Positions 34,401 to 44,506 of a stretch of 64,000 bases of DNA are shown here, piece after piece. The stretch is from NCBI GenBank assembly GCA_001931875.2, contig MSJH02000826.1:62001-126000 (forward strand), read 5' to 3'. The notes below the pieces were generated by a model. That model was not told the DNA's origin. It saw nothing but the letters and a program-made list of their open reading frames with translations, and made no database searches. The stretch comes from Byssochlamys sp. IMV 00236 (taxonomy: Eukaryota; Ascomycota; Eurotiomycetes; Eurotiales; Thermoascaceae). The position numbers and the translations under genes are program-made. How positions within the stretch are numbered: position 1 is the first letter of the stretch; each line of letters opens with the position of its first letter.

Positions 34401-37400
34401 AGCGTGTCAGCAGAGCACCCGAAACCGTCCACATCTGTCTCCAGGGGACTGGGTATATTGAAGCCAACATATTCTGTCGATTTCAATATTGCTCCCTTGC
34501 AGCCAGGAACATACTTCCACGATTCGACGTTTATCGGAAGTGGAAACTTCTCTCGTTCACTCGACATTCAAGTCCGCAACCTTGACGATGAGGGAGGCCA
34601 TTACTTGGTCCAGATCGATGAACGCAGCTACCGGTGGGGTGCATGGAATGATACCGTATCATCAGAGCTTGGCCTCGTGTTTGATAACATCATGGACGAA
34701 ATAGAGAAGGACAATGCGAGTGCGCCCGATGGAGGGCCATTCACGAGAAGCTGCAAAGTCGAGCAGTTTTATCGTTCAGTTGTTGAGTATGTCACTGAGA
34801 AATTATGGTTCCTCGATCCGGTTGATAGAGTTGCCTTCGTGGATAGATGTGTGGACTTGATTTCCAAGCTCAATGAGCAGATCACGACGTTTGTCCCCGT
34901 CTCGCCAAATGGTCGTCGTTCCTGCCTGTGGGCTGCCACTTTCAACGTTGTCTTCGCCAGCCAAGTTCTGCAGATTGCTTCCCATGATGTGGTCTCTCCG
35001 TCTACAACTGATCGAGCTCGGACTGTTCTGAAAGGGATACTAAAGCAAGTGACGGGATTAATCTTCAGTCAGCAAGGACTAGCAGATATTCGCTCCTTTT
35101 TGGAAGAGAATAGGGCCCAGGAACAACGGGAAACAGGAATCCGTGACGAATATCCTGCTGTCGGCGCCTACATCGTCTCGCGTCATATCATAGACAGCAA
35201 GCCTTTTTCAAAGGACAATTTCGAGGCGCCCTTTGTCACTGAATACTTGTCAGCTTACTTGACGGATAACGAAAGGACCAAAGACGTAAATTCACTCGAG
35301 TGGGTCTGGCGTTCGCTGTTTACAACGCTTCCCCTCGACGAAATCGATCATACCGGGATCTCCCAGGTCGGCTCACGGTTCAGACGACCGAAAGCTCATT
35401 GGTCCCTGGTTAGATCTCTTATGCTGGAGGTCCTGGATAAGTATGACGTTGAATCCGAAAAGCAACCTGTTTCTCTAAATAACTACTGTCGGGTGCTCTT
35501 TCATCGATGTTTCCACCTGATCAACAGTTGGGGCTGGCGGGACTGCAAACTAATCTTAGATGCCTTGTTCGATTTCTTCGCCAAAAATACACTTCATAAC
35601 TTGAAGAATGAAGAAAGCTTTGGATCACCATCCTTTCTTGACGAACTTGAGACTGACCCGTCTTTGGAAGTCCTCCCGGGTGATCCCTGCTTCCATATCT
35701 TCTTGAAGATCGTTGGCAGTGGGCTACGTTTCATGTCGCAGATACATGAGAAGAAAAGGATCAGAAACTTTGCCTGGCGTCTGCTACCAAACCACGGTCG
35801 CGTTTATCCGAAAGACAAGCCGCTACATCATGAGGATCTAGATGCGTTGAGGAACCACCACGACCTACTCTGCACACTCTTCTTCGCTGTTCCGGACGGA
35901 TGTCGACCTCGACTTGAAACAATACGTAACCTGGTCGATCCGGCCAACTCCCACCGGGAGACATGTAGCATGAGTCTCCGCTCCTGGGCCAGGCTCGTCC
36001 GGTTCAAGCTGTCGACGAACGAGGACCTGACCGCGCTAGACCAGTTTGCTGAATGGCACGGATATTTCGTCACGGAATTGGTGAAGCAACATGCGCTTGC
36101 TAGGTCTGAAGTGGAAGCTCAGAGTCAGACTGCAGACATGCGATTCTCTAAGCAAATAGTCGAATCCACGATATCTCAGAATCAGAAACAGATTGAATCG
36201 CTTCTCAGCACTGCCCTCAGTGGCATGAACAATGCGCTCGGTATCGCGCCATCGTTGGAACATGCCCGGATGCTTATTTCAAAATTACCCCTTCAGAAAC
36301 TATTCGGTCTGTTCAACCCGAAGCAATCGCGCGTTAACAAGACTGTATCGGAAACACTTGAAATCTTAATCAGTTACACCTGGAAAGACGAATCCCTCGC
36401 CTCACGACCTGCCACAGTCAGCGCCAATGAGGATAGCCAGGAATACGGCGATTGGACGGGAATTGAAGAGATGTGCGTGGACGGCTCAGATCAACCGGAT
36501 TCTGCAGTTGAACATGTCGACGCTGTTTTCCACCCAGCTGTATCTCGTCTTGTTTCCAATTGCTTTGGTGAGGATTACTGCCCGGAGGATGCAATTCTGC
36601 TAAAGGTTGTTGACTGCTGGACTGGTATTTTGCATATGCTTGTCAAGCATCGCCTTCGATATTGGGATTCCTGCATGAGCCCATATGGCGGAGACTCCTG
36701 GACGGCACTCCGTAGTACTGTACAGACACGGAAATTCACTCCATACTTCTTGGCGAAGTGCATCGAGAGAGACTCGGAGTTCTATACTGAGTGCAAGCTT
36801 CAGATTCTCGGCATGTGGATTTCGTCCCTGGTGGAACGATCTTCCATGTTGAAGTTTCAACATTATCTGACCGAAGTATTGCTAAATCAAGCTTCTGCTA
36901 ACCCTTTACTCGGCAACCTACCATTCTCTAGAGGCCTCAGCAGTGATCGATACCGTATCACACTGGAGGAATTCGGGGAACGGAGACTATCACTGATTTC
37001 AAGCTTATTGTCGAACATGCGAGAGCACTTACAACTCCTTGAGGATGTTGGAGATCGGGAATTAAGCACTACGCGTGACCACTACCGCGATCTCATCGAA
37101 AGCCTCATGGCGTCAATGAAAGCTAACTATCTAGAGCTTGGGAACAATGCAGAGGCAGCCCAAGGCGCTTATGTGACTTTTGTTCACAGCGTTGTGGGCT
37201 TCTTGCAGCAACATGCTCCAGGTATCTGTGCGGTAGACAAGTTCTTCACAGAGCCCACGTCATTCCCTCTGCCTGCAACGGACCCGGCATACATTGTGGC
37301 GAGACTCAAAAGTTACGGTCTGAGACTATCTACAGGGAAGGCAGCCAAGCCTTTTGTTGTGTTTATTCAAAGCGTCTCTGAACGGGCCGCCTTGGACGGT

Positions 37401-38228
37401 CAACAAGAGTACTTAGTGGACCAATTGTACGCCTCGATGGGCGACGTCTATGAAAGTGGAAACCCCGGTCGACCTACTTTGCGTGCGTTTCTGTTCCGGA
37501 GTGTATTCCCTGCTTACATCGAAAGTGCCTTCAGCGATCTTTGTGGCTGGATTCTGGCTGGTCCTATCTTACAGGCTGTTGCCCGTGCTTTTACCGACAT
37601 GCTACTGTATGTGGATACAACAGACCCGGATTGCGTCTCCTCGGTGACGGAGATCTTCTGCACCATCTTCGAGTCATCATATCGCGCTCTACACCTCCTT
37701 GTCGACCATGCCGGAATGATCGAAGAGCCTACGGTCTTGGTCACTACAGCCTGCTTCTTTGACATGATCACGGCCGCGTTGCCGGTGATTGATTATATCG
37801 ATCGAAATACCGAGTCTGGGGAACTGCTCGTGAGGCAGCTCCAAGTTTTCAGACAGATTGCGCTGTTTGCAGCTACTTCCTTGCTGGATCCGGGTATGGC
37901 GGTTGATCCCGACTCTCTCGATGGTTGTTTCGACGCTTTCTCCGGGAGACATCCGCGGCCAACAACTACTCCCCGTATCTTTCATGAAGCTCGTGCCTTC
38001 GCTACTCGAGAGCTGCAGACGGCACTTCGGACCAACTGGTCAAGGCATGAGGGCAAATACTTCACTCGCCGAGGCCAGCAACTCAAAGAAGTCCAGATCG
38101 ATTTATTACAAAGACCAGACTCCGCCCAAATCGCTAAAGCGAAATTCATCGATTCTATCGAAGTACTCTTCGGCACGATGCAGCATCTTCACCTCCTCCA
38201 TGAAGATGAGTCAATCCGACCAGAGTGA
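31413..38228 (+). CDS. mus7: DNA replication-repair protein Mus7/Mms22
   Basis: A scaffold of the Rtt101-Mms1-type ubiquitin ligase pathway that protects stalled replication forks and repairs alkylation damage. One exon of 6.8 kb, about 2271 residues, which fits the family. It begins MKSWREQGFVPDSDDEDD, the typical Mus7 start; upstream of this ATG the frame has only a TTG. The N-terminal 1000 residues are disordered, with acidic and basic repeats and several nuclear-localisation-like clusters (HRKHRHSAKRRK, TANKRQRRQP). The Mus7/MMS22 helical domain runs from about residue 1020 (SVDFNIAPLQPGTYFHDS) to the C terminus. An intronless gene of this size is unusual beside the intron-rich neighbours. 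The family call is firm; pathway partners are family knowledge. Confidence 0.92.
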   Translation: MKSWREQGFVPDSDDEDDFESQGSKKQEKEEQPYRNTEQDVTATFTNNEHENIDTHNNNDDGGEDTVGDGAGLQASMELDSSSDDGEETLLAVDVGQNRSRSITPDESEQLPVSMDVDFVDGSQQLGSDGHQQKQPQLSGVSFHDEDHSTQDEDEIAADVGLPDTSTTRPFAARPADRSFDAFNIPSSPDELQLESQRPVTLPPVESHNDSWIRSAFASENDDLSPLSSPPSSLASLDLTSGQGGDQREPENPASRPEDLLPPLDIPEEIMRELSRPVQRSLRQRNPIQLHPYLLEDAKYQSLMKARGVKPVRLPNIGPQRRNETDESQGQDTLDIPEPPSSSDPAAEFHLPPSSPVDPYERLPARSHSHTPRPVNHTSSPLPASGSHRKHRHSAKRRKISHGSGRTLSDVQVVINHSPQGQRDEHSIFDHPPSPPRSGSLSSTQTVKRTSGFRFPRGFTPPALDAPVAESRSNERNDAESPLERRVTDGGDESAQPEDVSDSEKTSAGEEEPEDETIEVRRLQKRIKGVLPASWLRLDLKQQEEQQVRSRERQRNHDFSRRLQNAKGVARKITKPRNDAGISSSRPSLPSFSDEDTGSDDNSPAETDSRKALAGFVGFDDPFDDVQNDDDIPEDNRIDYMFPPTSSRHGSSTAKTYSKRDKPKKHAERHEARRRPPLQRQMRITDSMSKPRREKGVRRASQKPPKLGILDAPDIAQRPRTEQPQFLRIAARQARSRRDQGRRSPTRKFFRLGTRKDTEDANSSLRDWKRGSIRQTKIVKTANKRQRRQPLNDLSPNEHDPSKRAASDIPILDDEATDAPREQVDVGNSLSETELDEDTSNTAARREQLSRKPSAVERRRDKWVVPRKFAVSSLKRQDPRPAEFESVGAGQTTITPSLFQQSLSALNRSYRHAHMPRRLKQSLTLDRFLSTTNSSPAALKSAPQRPAAEISVNEPPRPRPHVQRQVRKRQPKRIDAHTAEHQQAPVLTLDDFDNVSSVSAEHPKPSTSVSRGLGILKPTYSVDFNIAPLQPGTYFHDSTFIGSGNFSRSLDIQVRNLDDEGGHYLVQIDERSYRWGAWNDTVSSELGLVFDNIMDEIEKDNASAPDGGPFTRSCKVEQFYRSVVEYVTEKLWFLDPVDRVAFVDRCVDLISKLNEQITTFVPVSPNGRRSCLWAATFNVVFASQVLQIASHDVVSPSTTDRARTVLKGILKQVTGLIFSQQGLADIRSFLEENRAQEQRETGIRDEYPAVGAYIVSRHIIDSKPFSKDNFEAPFVTEYLSAYLTDNERTKDVNSLEWVWRSLFTTLPLDEIDHTGISQVGSRFRRPKAHWSLVRSLMLEVLDKYDVESEKQPVSLNNYCRVLFHRCFHLINSWGWRDCKLILDALFDFFAKNTLHNLKNEESFGSPSFLDELETDPSLEVLPGDPCFHIFLKIVGSGLRFMSQIHEKKRIRNFAWRLLPNHGRVYPKDKPLHHEDLDALRNHHDLLCTLFFAVPDGCRPRLETIRNLVDPANSHRETCSMSLRSWARLVRFKLSTNEDLTALDQFAEWHGYFVTELVKQHALARSEVEAQSQTADMRFSKQIVESTISQNQKQIESLLSTALSGMNNALGIAPSLEHARMLISKLPLQKLFGLFNPKQSRVNKTVSETLEILISYTWKDESLASRPATVSANEDSQEYGDWTGIEEMCVDGSDQPDSAVEHVDAVFHPAVSRLVSNCFGEDYCPEDAILLKVVDCWTGILHMLVKHRLRYWDSCMSPYGGDSWTALRSTVQTRKFTPYFLAKCIERDSEFYTECKLQILGMWISSLVERSSMLKFQHYLTEVLLNQASANPLLGNLPFSRGLSSDRYRITLEEFGERRLSLISSLLSNMREHLQLLEDVGDRELSTTRDHYRDLIESLMASMKANYLELGNNAEAAQGAYVTFVHSVVGFLQQHAPGICAVDKFFTEPTSFPLPATDPAYIVARLKSYGLRLSTGKAAKPFVVFIQSVSERAALDGQQEYLVDQLYASMGDVYESGNPGRPTLRAFLFRSVFPAYIESAFSDLCGWILAGPILQAVARAFTDMLLYVDTTDPDCVSSVTEIFCTIFESSYRALHLLVDHAGMIEEPTVLVTTACFFDMITAALPVIDYIDRNTESGELLVRQLQVFRQIALFAATSLLDPGMAVDPDSLDGCFDAFSGRHPRPTTTPRIFHEARAFATRELQTALRTNWSRHEGKYFTRRGQQLKEVQIDLLQRPDSAQIAKAKFIDSIEVLFGTMQHLHLLHEDESIRPE

Positions 38229-39224
38229 GGGAACAGCTAGTATCTAGGTATTTCGTCTCGGCTTGTTCATTTTCATGACTTTTGTCGGTCATGTAACGAT
38301 TTTGTTTTAACCATAGCCACATATGCATTCTGGGAGTTGGAATCAGCTTCTTTCATATGCTTTCTTTCCCTTTTCTTCTTTTTTTTTTTGGCATACCAGA
38401 CGTGGAGGAGTTTGTTTTCCAATCATCTGTCGAAGGATTACAGTACGGCATGGTGTTAGCCACTGTTAATATACCTATATAGATTATACCATGTCTGCTC
38501 TTCGATCTCATGCTATCCGATCCAATACCATCTTGTTTGTCCATGACTGTTGCATTGCATTCGTACTCATCGAACTATTGTAGAATATCAATCATACTCC
38601 CTTGCCGCAAAACGCGTGAGGAGTGTGCAAACCAAATATATTTAACATCCATTTCAATCACGGAATACCAATATGACAAGAGGTAGAAATCTCATGGAAG
38701 AGAATGCCAAATATATCCATCACCTGATCATTATGTATATATTATCATATAGGGACAGAAAAAATAAAACTAAATATCGATTCGAAAAAAGAATCCGTAT
38801 CTGATGCTCATGTTTCCTCAGTACAATATGATGCGTATCATGGCGCTTTGCGTTGAAAAAGGATTTATCGTATCCCAGAAAAGAAACTAGATCTCAAAAT
38901 CAGAGTTAAGTGATGACATAACGAGAATTCCCCAAGTCCATGGTTATATTGCTCCAATCTCCATTTTCCAACGTTCAGTTTCCGTTGGAGGTTTGCAATA
39001 ACAGCATTGATATTGATCATTCAGAACCCGGTTGTTTCATAAAGCACGCCTTGAGTTAATGAGTAGACCGCATGTCGGTGATGAGATAATAATGAATAAT
39101 AATTTGACATTACTCGTACTCCAGCCCCTCAGGATAAAAGAAAAAAGAAACAGTACAATATCAGTCAGTCTTCTTGATCTTCATCTTGATCTTGAATTTT
39201 TTTTTTCCCTCGGAGACCTTCTGA
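38229..39224. other. Intergenic region between convergent genes
   Basis: About 1 kb between the stops of mus7 and the Gag1-clamp-like gene. It is AT-rich with T-tracts near 38370-38390 and 39195-39207. Nothing coding is supported. Confidence 0.5.
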
Positions 39225-40592
39225 TTATGTTTTTTGCGTTTCAGGGTTCTCTTCCACAAGGGGAACATCGTTGGCGCCATCGCCGCCTGTGCCTTGGCTG
39301 GAGCCTCGTCGATGGAAAGGATAATGATGGATACCTGAGAAGCCGAGGACTTTCTTCATTGCGCCAGCGACACCATGGCTCTTCCTTTTCTCGTCATTAT
39401 TAGGGCCGGTATTATTTGCGGCATTGGCTCTGCGGCGGGTGACGATGTTGTCCCCCGGTGCTTGTGGAGTTGGCTTTGGAGGCCATTGTCCATCTGCTTT
39501 CCAGCCCTCGACCATGGCGCGCGTCACGTCCGCCAGGTTGATGGGCACAGTGGGCGTCAGGCCTTGTACCACGATCTTGCTGTAGATAGACGGATATAGC
39601 GAGGGCTTGATAGAGGAGCGAATGGGATTGCTTTCGGGGAGAAGAGGGCGTACTAGAGGGACGAGAGGCTCGTTAGGATCCTCGTCGTCTTCTTTCTCCT
39701 CTCCTGTTGATTGTTCTTCTTTCGTTGTTGCCGGAACAGACGTCTCCCCTTCCTTAGATGTCGCATCATGGTTCTCACTCACGGACAGGGCCTCTGTCTC
39801 CGGTACCAGGGAAGAACCATCAGACGAAGGCTGCGACGCTTGATCGCCTCGCTCCTCTCCCTCCGCAGGCACCGTGCTGCGACTCCCCGTACTCTCTGAG
39901 CTGAGAGGACGCACGAGTGGTGCCTTCTCCGCGATTTTCTGATCCACCTCCTGCGCCGCCGAGGGAGCAGCCTGCGCTCCAGATGTGCGTTTGACATCTG
40001 CTCTCGTGCGAGCACCGGACCATGCATTCCTCCTCTCAACCCAGATCCTCAGCCCGATGTTCCACCGCATCTCTTCCTCGAGCTGGCGTCTTCGTCTCCG
40101 TCTACGCTCGACGACATTAGCCCGGACTGCTGCGTCCGAATTCTTACCCTGCTCGGGACGGCGATGCTGCTTCCCAGCTTGAGCAGGACCAGCCTGCTCC
40201 GGGTCGAATTCCGAGCCTGAACTATCATATTCGCGTAGTCGCCATCCCACAACATCAGAAAGGGATTCTGTCCCTGCCGTCGAGCTGGACGTGGTAGCGG
40301 TAGCGGTGGTAGTAGTACTACTATTAGTAGTAGTAGGAGCTGATGATGACGGGGTGGTGGCAGTCGTAGAACTGGCGTTAGAACCAGCCGATGGCGGACT
40401 ATTCGTCAAGGACGTTTCATAATCCCAATCATTCCGAACGACATCTCGGATATGTCTCTTTGCTTCGAGTATGATAGCTTCGCGTTCTTGCTGCGTGGGC
40501 ACCGTCGCTGTCGTCGTTGTCGTTTCCGGCGAGCGGGGTTTGCGATGGAAGGAGAAGACGGAGGTGGGAGAGCTTGGTTTGCTGCCGTCCAT
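39225..40592 (-). CDS. Gag1-like clamp domain (DUF4050) protein
   Basis: A fungal protein of unknown function, 455 residues in one exon. The frame extends upstream but only to a TTG, so the ATG at complement 40592 (MDGSKPSSPTSVFSF) is chosen. A Ser/Thr-rich N terminus includes a region built on simple ACT/GTA-type codon repeats (about 40285-40350). A conserved basic-aromatic stretch, RWNIGLRIWVERRNAWSG, follows. Near the C terminus comes SLYPSIYSKIVVQGLTPTVP and MVEGWKADGQWPP, which I associate with the DUF4050/Gag1-like clamp family. This is from memory, moderately sure. It lies tandem and downstream of the AAA ATPase. Confidence 0.7.
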   Translation of the reverse strand: MDGSKPSSPTSVFSFHRKPRSPETTTTTATVPTQQEREAIILEAKRHIRDVVRNDWDYETSLTNSPPSAGSNASSTTATTPSSSAPTTTNSSTTTTATATTSSSTAGTESLSDVVGWRLREYDSSGSEFDPEQAGPAQAGKQHRRPEQGKNSDAAVRANVVERRRRRRRQLEEEMRWNIGLRIWVERRNAWSGARTRADVKRTSGAQAAPSAAQEVDQKIAEKAPLVRPLSSESTGSRSTVPAEGEERGDQASQPSSDGSSLVPETEALSVSENHDATSKEGETSVPATTKEEQSTGEEKEDDEDPNEPLVPLVRPLLPESNPIRSSIKPSLYPSIYSKIVVQGLTPTVPINLADVTRAMVEGWKADGQWPPKPTPQAPGDNIVTRRRANAANNTGPNNDEKRKSHGVAGAMKKVLGFSGIHHYPFHRRGSSQGTGGDGANDVPLVEENPETQKT

Positions 40593-41003
40593 CGCTGCGA
40601 CTGTATCTTCGCGCGACGGCGGAGACAATTATGCGACGAGGGTTTTCTTCTTTGGTTTAGGGGAAATTGCAGCACGAAATCCGGGGCGCAGCTAGAGGGG
40701 AATAATAGCGAGAGAAGGGGGGGGTGGAAAATCCCCGACGAGAGCGGAAGCAAGCCTTAGGAGGTTATGATGTGATGGCGGCAACACGACGTCCATGCGC
40801 GGATCGCACGCCCGCGCAGCAGAACGAGGAGTTAAGAGAATAAAATAGCATTTTATATGTGATTTGCGGCTAGTGGTACAGGTCTATCATGGGTCTAGTA
40901 TTACAAAAAAAATGAATAGCAACAGAAGAGTAGAACAAGGTCGTGACTCGATATTTCCCATGATCAACCGCCCCAACGGTAAATAGTCAACACAGAACGC
41001 CCA
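40593..41003. other. Intergenic region between tandem minus-strand genes
   Basis: 411 bp between the AAA ATPase stop and the downstream gene's start. It contains the promoter of the latter. No gene is seen. Confidence 0.45.
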
Positions 41004-43895
41004 TCAAGTGCGCACACGAGCTGTGTCGGCGCTTGTTTGGGCCTCACCGGGGGGTGTGAAACCCCAGGAAGGTCCTTTCTTCCGTCGTCCCTTGCGGTCC
41101 CCGTACTTTTCGTCAAACTTCCTGATCGCAGACAGAGAGGACATGTCCTCATTGACGGAGGCGCTGATCTCCTCCATACCGCGCTCAAAGTGCTTCAGCT
41201 GCAGGACGCGCCGTTCCGGATACTGGTAAGGTTCCGGTCCTTGGTGCTGCGCCGCCAGATCGTTCTCTTCACGGACGCAGGCGAGGGCCGCTGCTACACA
41301 GAGGTTCTTCAGGTCAGATCCGGAGTACAGGGGCGTACGGCGCGCCAGCTCCGCCAGGTCCACGGCCGGGTCGAGCACCTCTTCCTTGAGATGGATACGG
41401 AGGATGGCTTCGCGGTCCTTCTCCGTGGGGAGATCGACCAACAAGCGTCGAGGGAGACGGCGGAGGACGGCGTCATCCAGGTCAAATGGTCGGTTTGTTG
41501 CAACCATGATGAAAGCAGACATATCATTCATGCCGTCCCACTCACGCAGGAACTGGTTGATGAGTTCGCGGTGCGATGTCCGGGTACTTGCTCCTGTTCG
41601 AGAGCAGAAAATGGCATCCGCCTCGTCGATGAAGACGACGCAGGGGCTGAGCTTCTTCGCCAGAGTAAAGATGGCTTTGACATTCTTTTCACCCTCACCC
41701 ACGTACATGTCGTATACTTCAGATCCACTGACTTCTAGGACAGTCGCGCCGCTTTCGCGGGCAACGGCCTTCGCGAGTAGAGTCTTACCGGTTCCAGGTG
41801 GACCATAGAGTAGAAGACCGGGGATCTTGTCGGTTGCAAGGACACCATACGTAAAGGCCTCAGGTCGAACTAATGATAGTGATGTGAGGGTCTTCAATGC
41901 GTCAATGGTCTCTGGCGGAACATGGACATCGGCGAAGGTTGTGCGAATGCTCTTAGCGTCCACCACGCCGTTCAGAAGCTTCTTTTCATGGGTATTGCAC
42001 GTCTTTCGAAGGGCTTTCAGACTCTGCTCCCGATCCGCCTCTGGTTCACCCTGACTGGGCTTGGGGGACCGCTGCTGCAGCCAGTCATTCTTGATACGGT
42101 CTGTCCGCTGCATGAGCTCTATTCCCCTTTGGATGTGTCGCAGGCCTAGTTTCTCCTCGGGTTCAGCACAGCCAAGCGCCAGAGTAGTCACCCAGTGGAC
42201 ATGGTTATATGTCCAATACCGCTCATTGATTCCAGACTTCTTGACCGTCTCATCGTCCAACGGCCATGTCCAGGTGGTTAGGACGTCATCGTCGGCAGAA
42301 ATGGATTGTTCATCCACTCTTATCCGGAGCATTTCCTGTAGGTGTCGAATGTTGATTTCCATCGTCCGTCTCTTCCGGTCCTCCGTAAAGATCTTCTCCA
42401 CTGCGTCAGGGTCCATGGCCGGTGTGACGACAAGAGTCTTGGAGAAATTATCATCCAGGGACATCTGGATGAAGCGCGATGTATCCTTGCCGCCAGGAGT
42501 GAAGACTTCTCGTGCAACGGTTCCCACCAACAACACACGCGCCCCTTCTTTCCGTTTCTCCCGAATTACTGACTGCAGCAAGGTAATGAACTTGGAGCCC
42601 TCACGCGTCGCTTGGATATCTCTGTAGTCCTGTATCTGGATAATAACATCCGGATGCTGCGTAGCTTGTCGTGACTCAGGGACATCTGTTTCCGTTGTGG
42701 AAGGTGCTGTTTCCGTAGAGACTGGACGATCCTTTGGCGTCACCGGAGCAATCAACTCGTTCAAGAGCTGTGACCACCGATGCTCCGCCCCCTTTGCGCC
42801 GCCACGATCAGCGGAGGAATCACCAGCGGACACTCCAAGAGTTGACACCAGGGCCTTCAGACCCAGCCAATTGGGCATGGGAATAATGGCGAGGTCGCGG
42901 GGGTTCTCGACGGGGATAAACTTAGGGGCACTCAGATCTTGTCTTGACGGTCGTGCAGCAATGTCAATATCTGCATCATCTCCTTCAACGTCGTTGGCTT
43001 CATCGGACTCCTGCCATGACACATTGCTGATAGGCCGGTAGACATCGTATCCCAAAGACCTGATGGCAGAGGTCATGCCAGTATCGGCCATGTCCTGCTC
43101 AGAGCAGAGCTGCGCGATGTCCTGAGCATTGAGGGTCACCACATTCGCACCAAGACTCTGTCCCAGTCGCTTGACGACCGCATCAAGAAAGAGGATCCCG
43201 TCATTGCCAGGGTACTGGAGGACGAGATGAGACTTCAGAGCTGCCGGTTCATTCACGTACTTTGCGGCTGGCAGTCGAAGTCCAGCTTTCACGGAGGCAA
43301 GAAGCTCCTCCCATACTGCCGGGCTGAGCATGTAGCGTTCCTCTGAACCCGCAGGCTCACTGGCTCCGCCATCATTGCCGTCGTTACCACCAGAAGCCAA
43401 GTTATTCGTAGTAGTCTCCCCCACATCCGAACCTGGTTGACCAAATCCAACCTGCTGCGGTGACTGCCGCTCCGACAACTGACCGCCGCTATTTGAAACC
43501 GTATTCCGCTCGTAGAACCAGCTGGGAACCGTGGCTGCGGGACGCATGAACTCACGAGCGGGCTTCCGATTTCTCATAGCCCTGCGCACCGCAGAGCCAT
43601 ATGGACTCGAAGGTCCGTTCGATGTTCGCGCGGGGGACCGTGAAGAGGGCGTCGTAGACTCGCCTCCCTCCGCATTGACTGCCTGTGCTTCCGCAGGTGG
43701 TACTTCGCCAGAGACATCACTGGCAGCTGGATCGGCGGGCCCATTGGGGTCGGCAGGCGCCGTGGCCAGCCATCGTCGCGAGATATGAAACCGACGAGCG
43801 GCCGGAACGACAACGACGGGATAACGGCGACGGGCAATGAAACGACAGGGTCGGATAAGTGGCGAGAGCAGCCTGGGGTGCATTGAAGGATGCAT
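41004..43895 (-). CDS. Mitochondrial AAA ATPase (Msp1/ATAD1-like catalytic domain)
   Basis: A predicted mitochondrial AAA+ ATPase of 963 residues in one exon. The N terminus is a basic, Arg-rich presequence (RPCRFIARRRYPVVVV, FHISRRWLA). A long middle region of about residues 170-600 has no motif I recognise, though DVIIQIQDYRDIQATREG looks structured. The AAA module has Walker A LLYGPPGTGKTLLAKA near residue 697, an ESGATVLEVSGSEVYD pore-side segment, Walker B CVVFIDEADAIF near 751, sensor-1 VATNRP, and Arg residues in LRRLPRRLLVD. The residues around Walker B and the SHRELINQFLREWDGM helix fit the meiotic clade (Msp1, katanin, spastin). Substrate unknown; protein quality control is inference. 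Confidence 0.85.
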   Translation of the reverse strand: MHPSMHPRLLSPLIRPCRFIARRRYPVVVVPAARRFHISRRWLATAPADPNGPADPAASDVSGEVPPAEAQAVNAEGGESTTPSSRSPARTSNGPSSPYGSAVRRAMRNRKPAREFMRPAATVPSWFYERNTVSNSGGQLSERQSPQQVGFGQPGSDVGETTTNNLASGGNDGNDGGASEPAGSEERYMLSPAVWEELLASVKAGLRLPAAKYVNEPAALKSHLVLQYPGNDGILFLDAVVKRLGQSLGANVVTLNAQDIAQLCSEQDMADTGMTSAIRSLGYDVYRPISNVSWQESDEANDVEGDDADIDIAARPSRQDLSAPKFIPVENPRDLAIIPMPNWLGLKALVSTLGVSAGDSSADRGGAKGAEHRWSQLLNELIAPVTPKDRPVSTETAPSTTETDVPESRQATQHPDVIIQIQDYRDIQATREGSKFITLLQSVIREKRKEGARVLLVGTVAREVFTPGGKDTSRFIQMSLDDNFSKTLVVTPAMDPDAVEKIFTEDRKRRTMEINIRHLQEMLRIRVDEQSISADDDVLTTWTWPLDDETVKKSGINERYWTYNHVHWVTTLALGCAEPEEKLGLRHIQRGIELMQRTDRIKNDWLQQRSPKPSQGEPEADREQSLKALRKTCNTHEKKLLNGVVDAKSIRTTFADVHVPPETIDALKTLTSLSLVRPEAFTYGVLATDKIPGLLLYGPPGTGKTLLAKAVARESGATVLEVSGSEVYDMYVGEGEKNVKAIFTLAKKLSPCVVFIDEADAIFCSRTGASTRTSHRELINQFLREWDGMNDMSAFIMVATNRPFDLDDAVLRRLPRRLLVDLPTEKDREAILRIHLKEEVLDPAVDLAELARRTPLYSGSDLKNLCVAAALACVREENDLAAQHQGPEPYQYPERRVLQLKHFERGMEEISASVNEDMSSLSAIRKFDEKYGDRKGRRKKGPSWGFTPPGEAQTSADTARVRT

Positions 43896-44084
43896 CCGGG
43901 GCTAGTAATTGGAGCCGCCGGATCGGAAAGCAAGGCACGAGCTGCGTCTGCTGCTGCTTCTGCTGCAGAGATTGAAGGTACACATCGGCCACGGGAGATT
44001 GTCCGGCCAGATGTTTGCAGGTCGTTTTCTCGTTGTGAAGCTGGCCAGCTTTCCCTTTCGGGTCAGACCGAGTGGAATTTGATA

Positions 44085-44092
44085 TCACGTGA
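44085..44092. promoter_or_regulatory. TCACGTGA palindrome upstream of the AAA ATPase
   Basis: A perfect palindrome 190 bp upstream of the AAA ATPase start, a plausible distance for a bHLH-type promoter site. The same 8-mer recurs at 45049 across the shared intergenic region. Confidence 0.4.
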
Positions 44093-44506
44093 GAGCACCG
44101 AACATGAGCGCGCACAGCCACGTGGCTAATACGGTGGACGGCACGATCCAATTGCGCAACTTTTCATTGCAGGCTGTAGCTGTTGTCGATCAGCCTGGAA
44201 ATGTTGATACTCTATTGCTTTACGGTGTAGATAATAATGATAGTGTGCTCTCTGTATTGCAGTGCTGTTATTCATCGATATTCAAATAATTCCCACGGGA
44301 CCAAGCTACACTGCGATTGATTAGACACTCCTTAAATTTGATTTATTATTAATACTAAACAAGCTACAACACTCGTCACTCGGACTAAAACCTATCCCAG
44401 ATCTCTCTAGGTCGACTCTGCCTGCATGAAACGCCCAAAAAGAGAGCACACCCGGACAATGCTTCCATAACAAACCAATCGATCCGCGTCGATCTACCTA
44501 GTAGCC

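Noticed and set aside
40285..40350. GTA/ACT trinucleotide run as an independent repeat element
   Set aside because: It lies in the coding sequence of the Gag1-clamp-like protein and encodes its Thr/Ser-rich segment.
40593..40628. Upstream extension of the Gag1-clamp-like frame
   Set aside because: Only a TTG start; the first ATG at 40592 is used.
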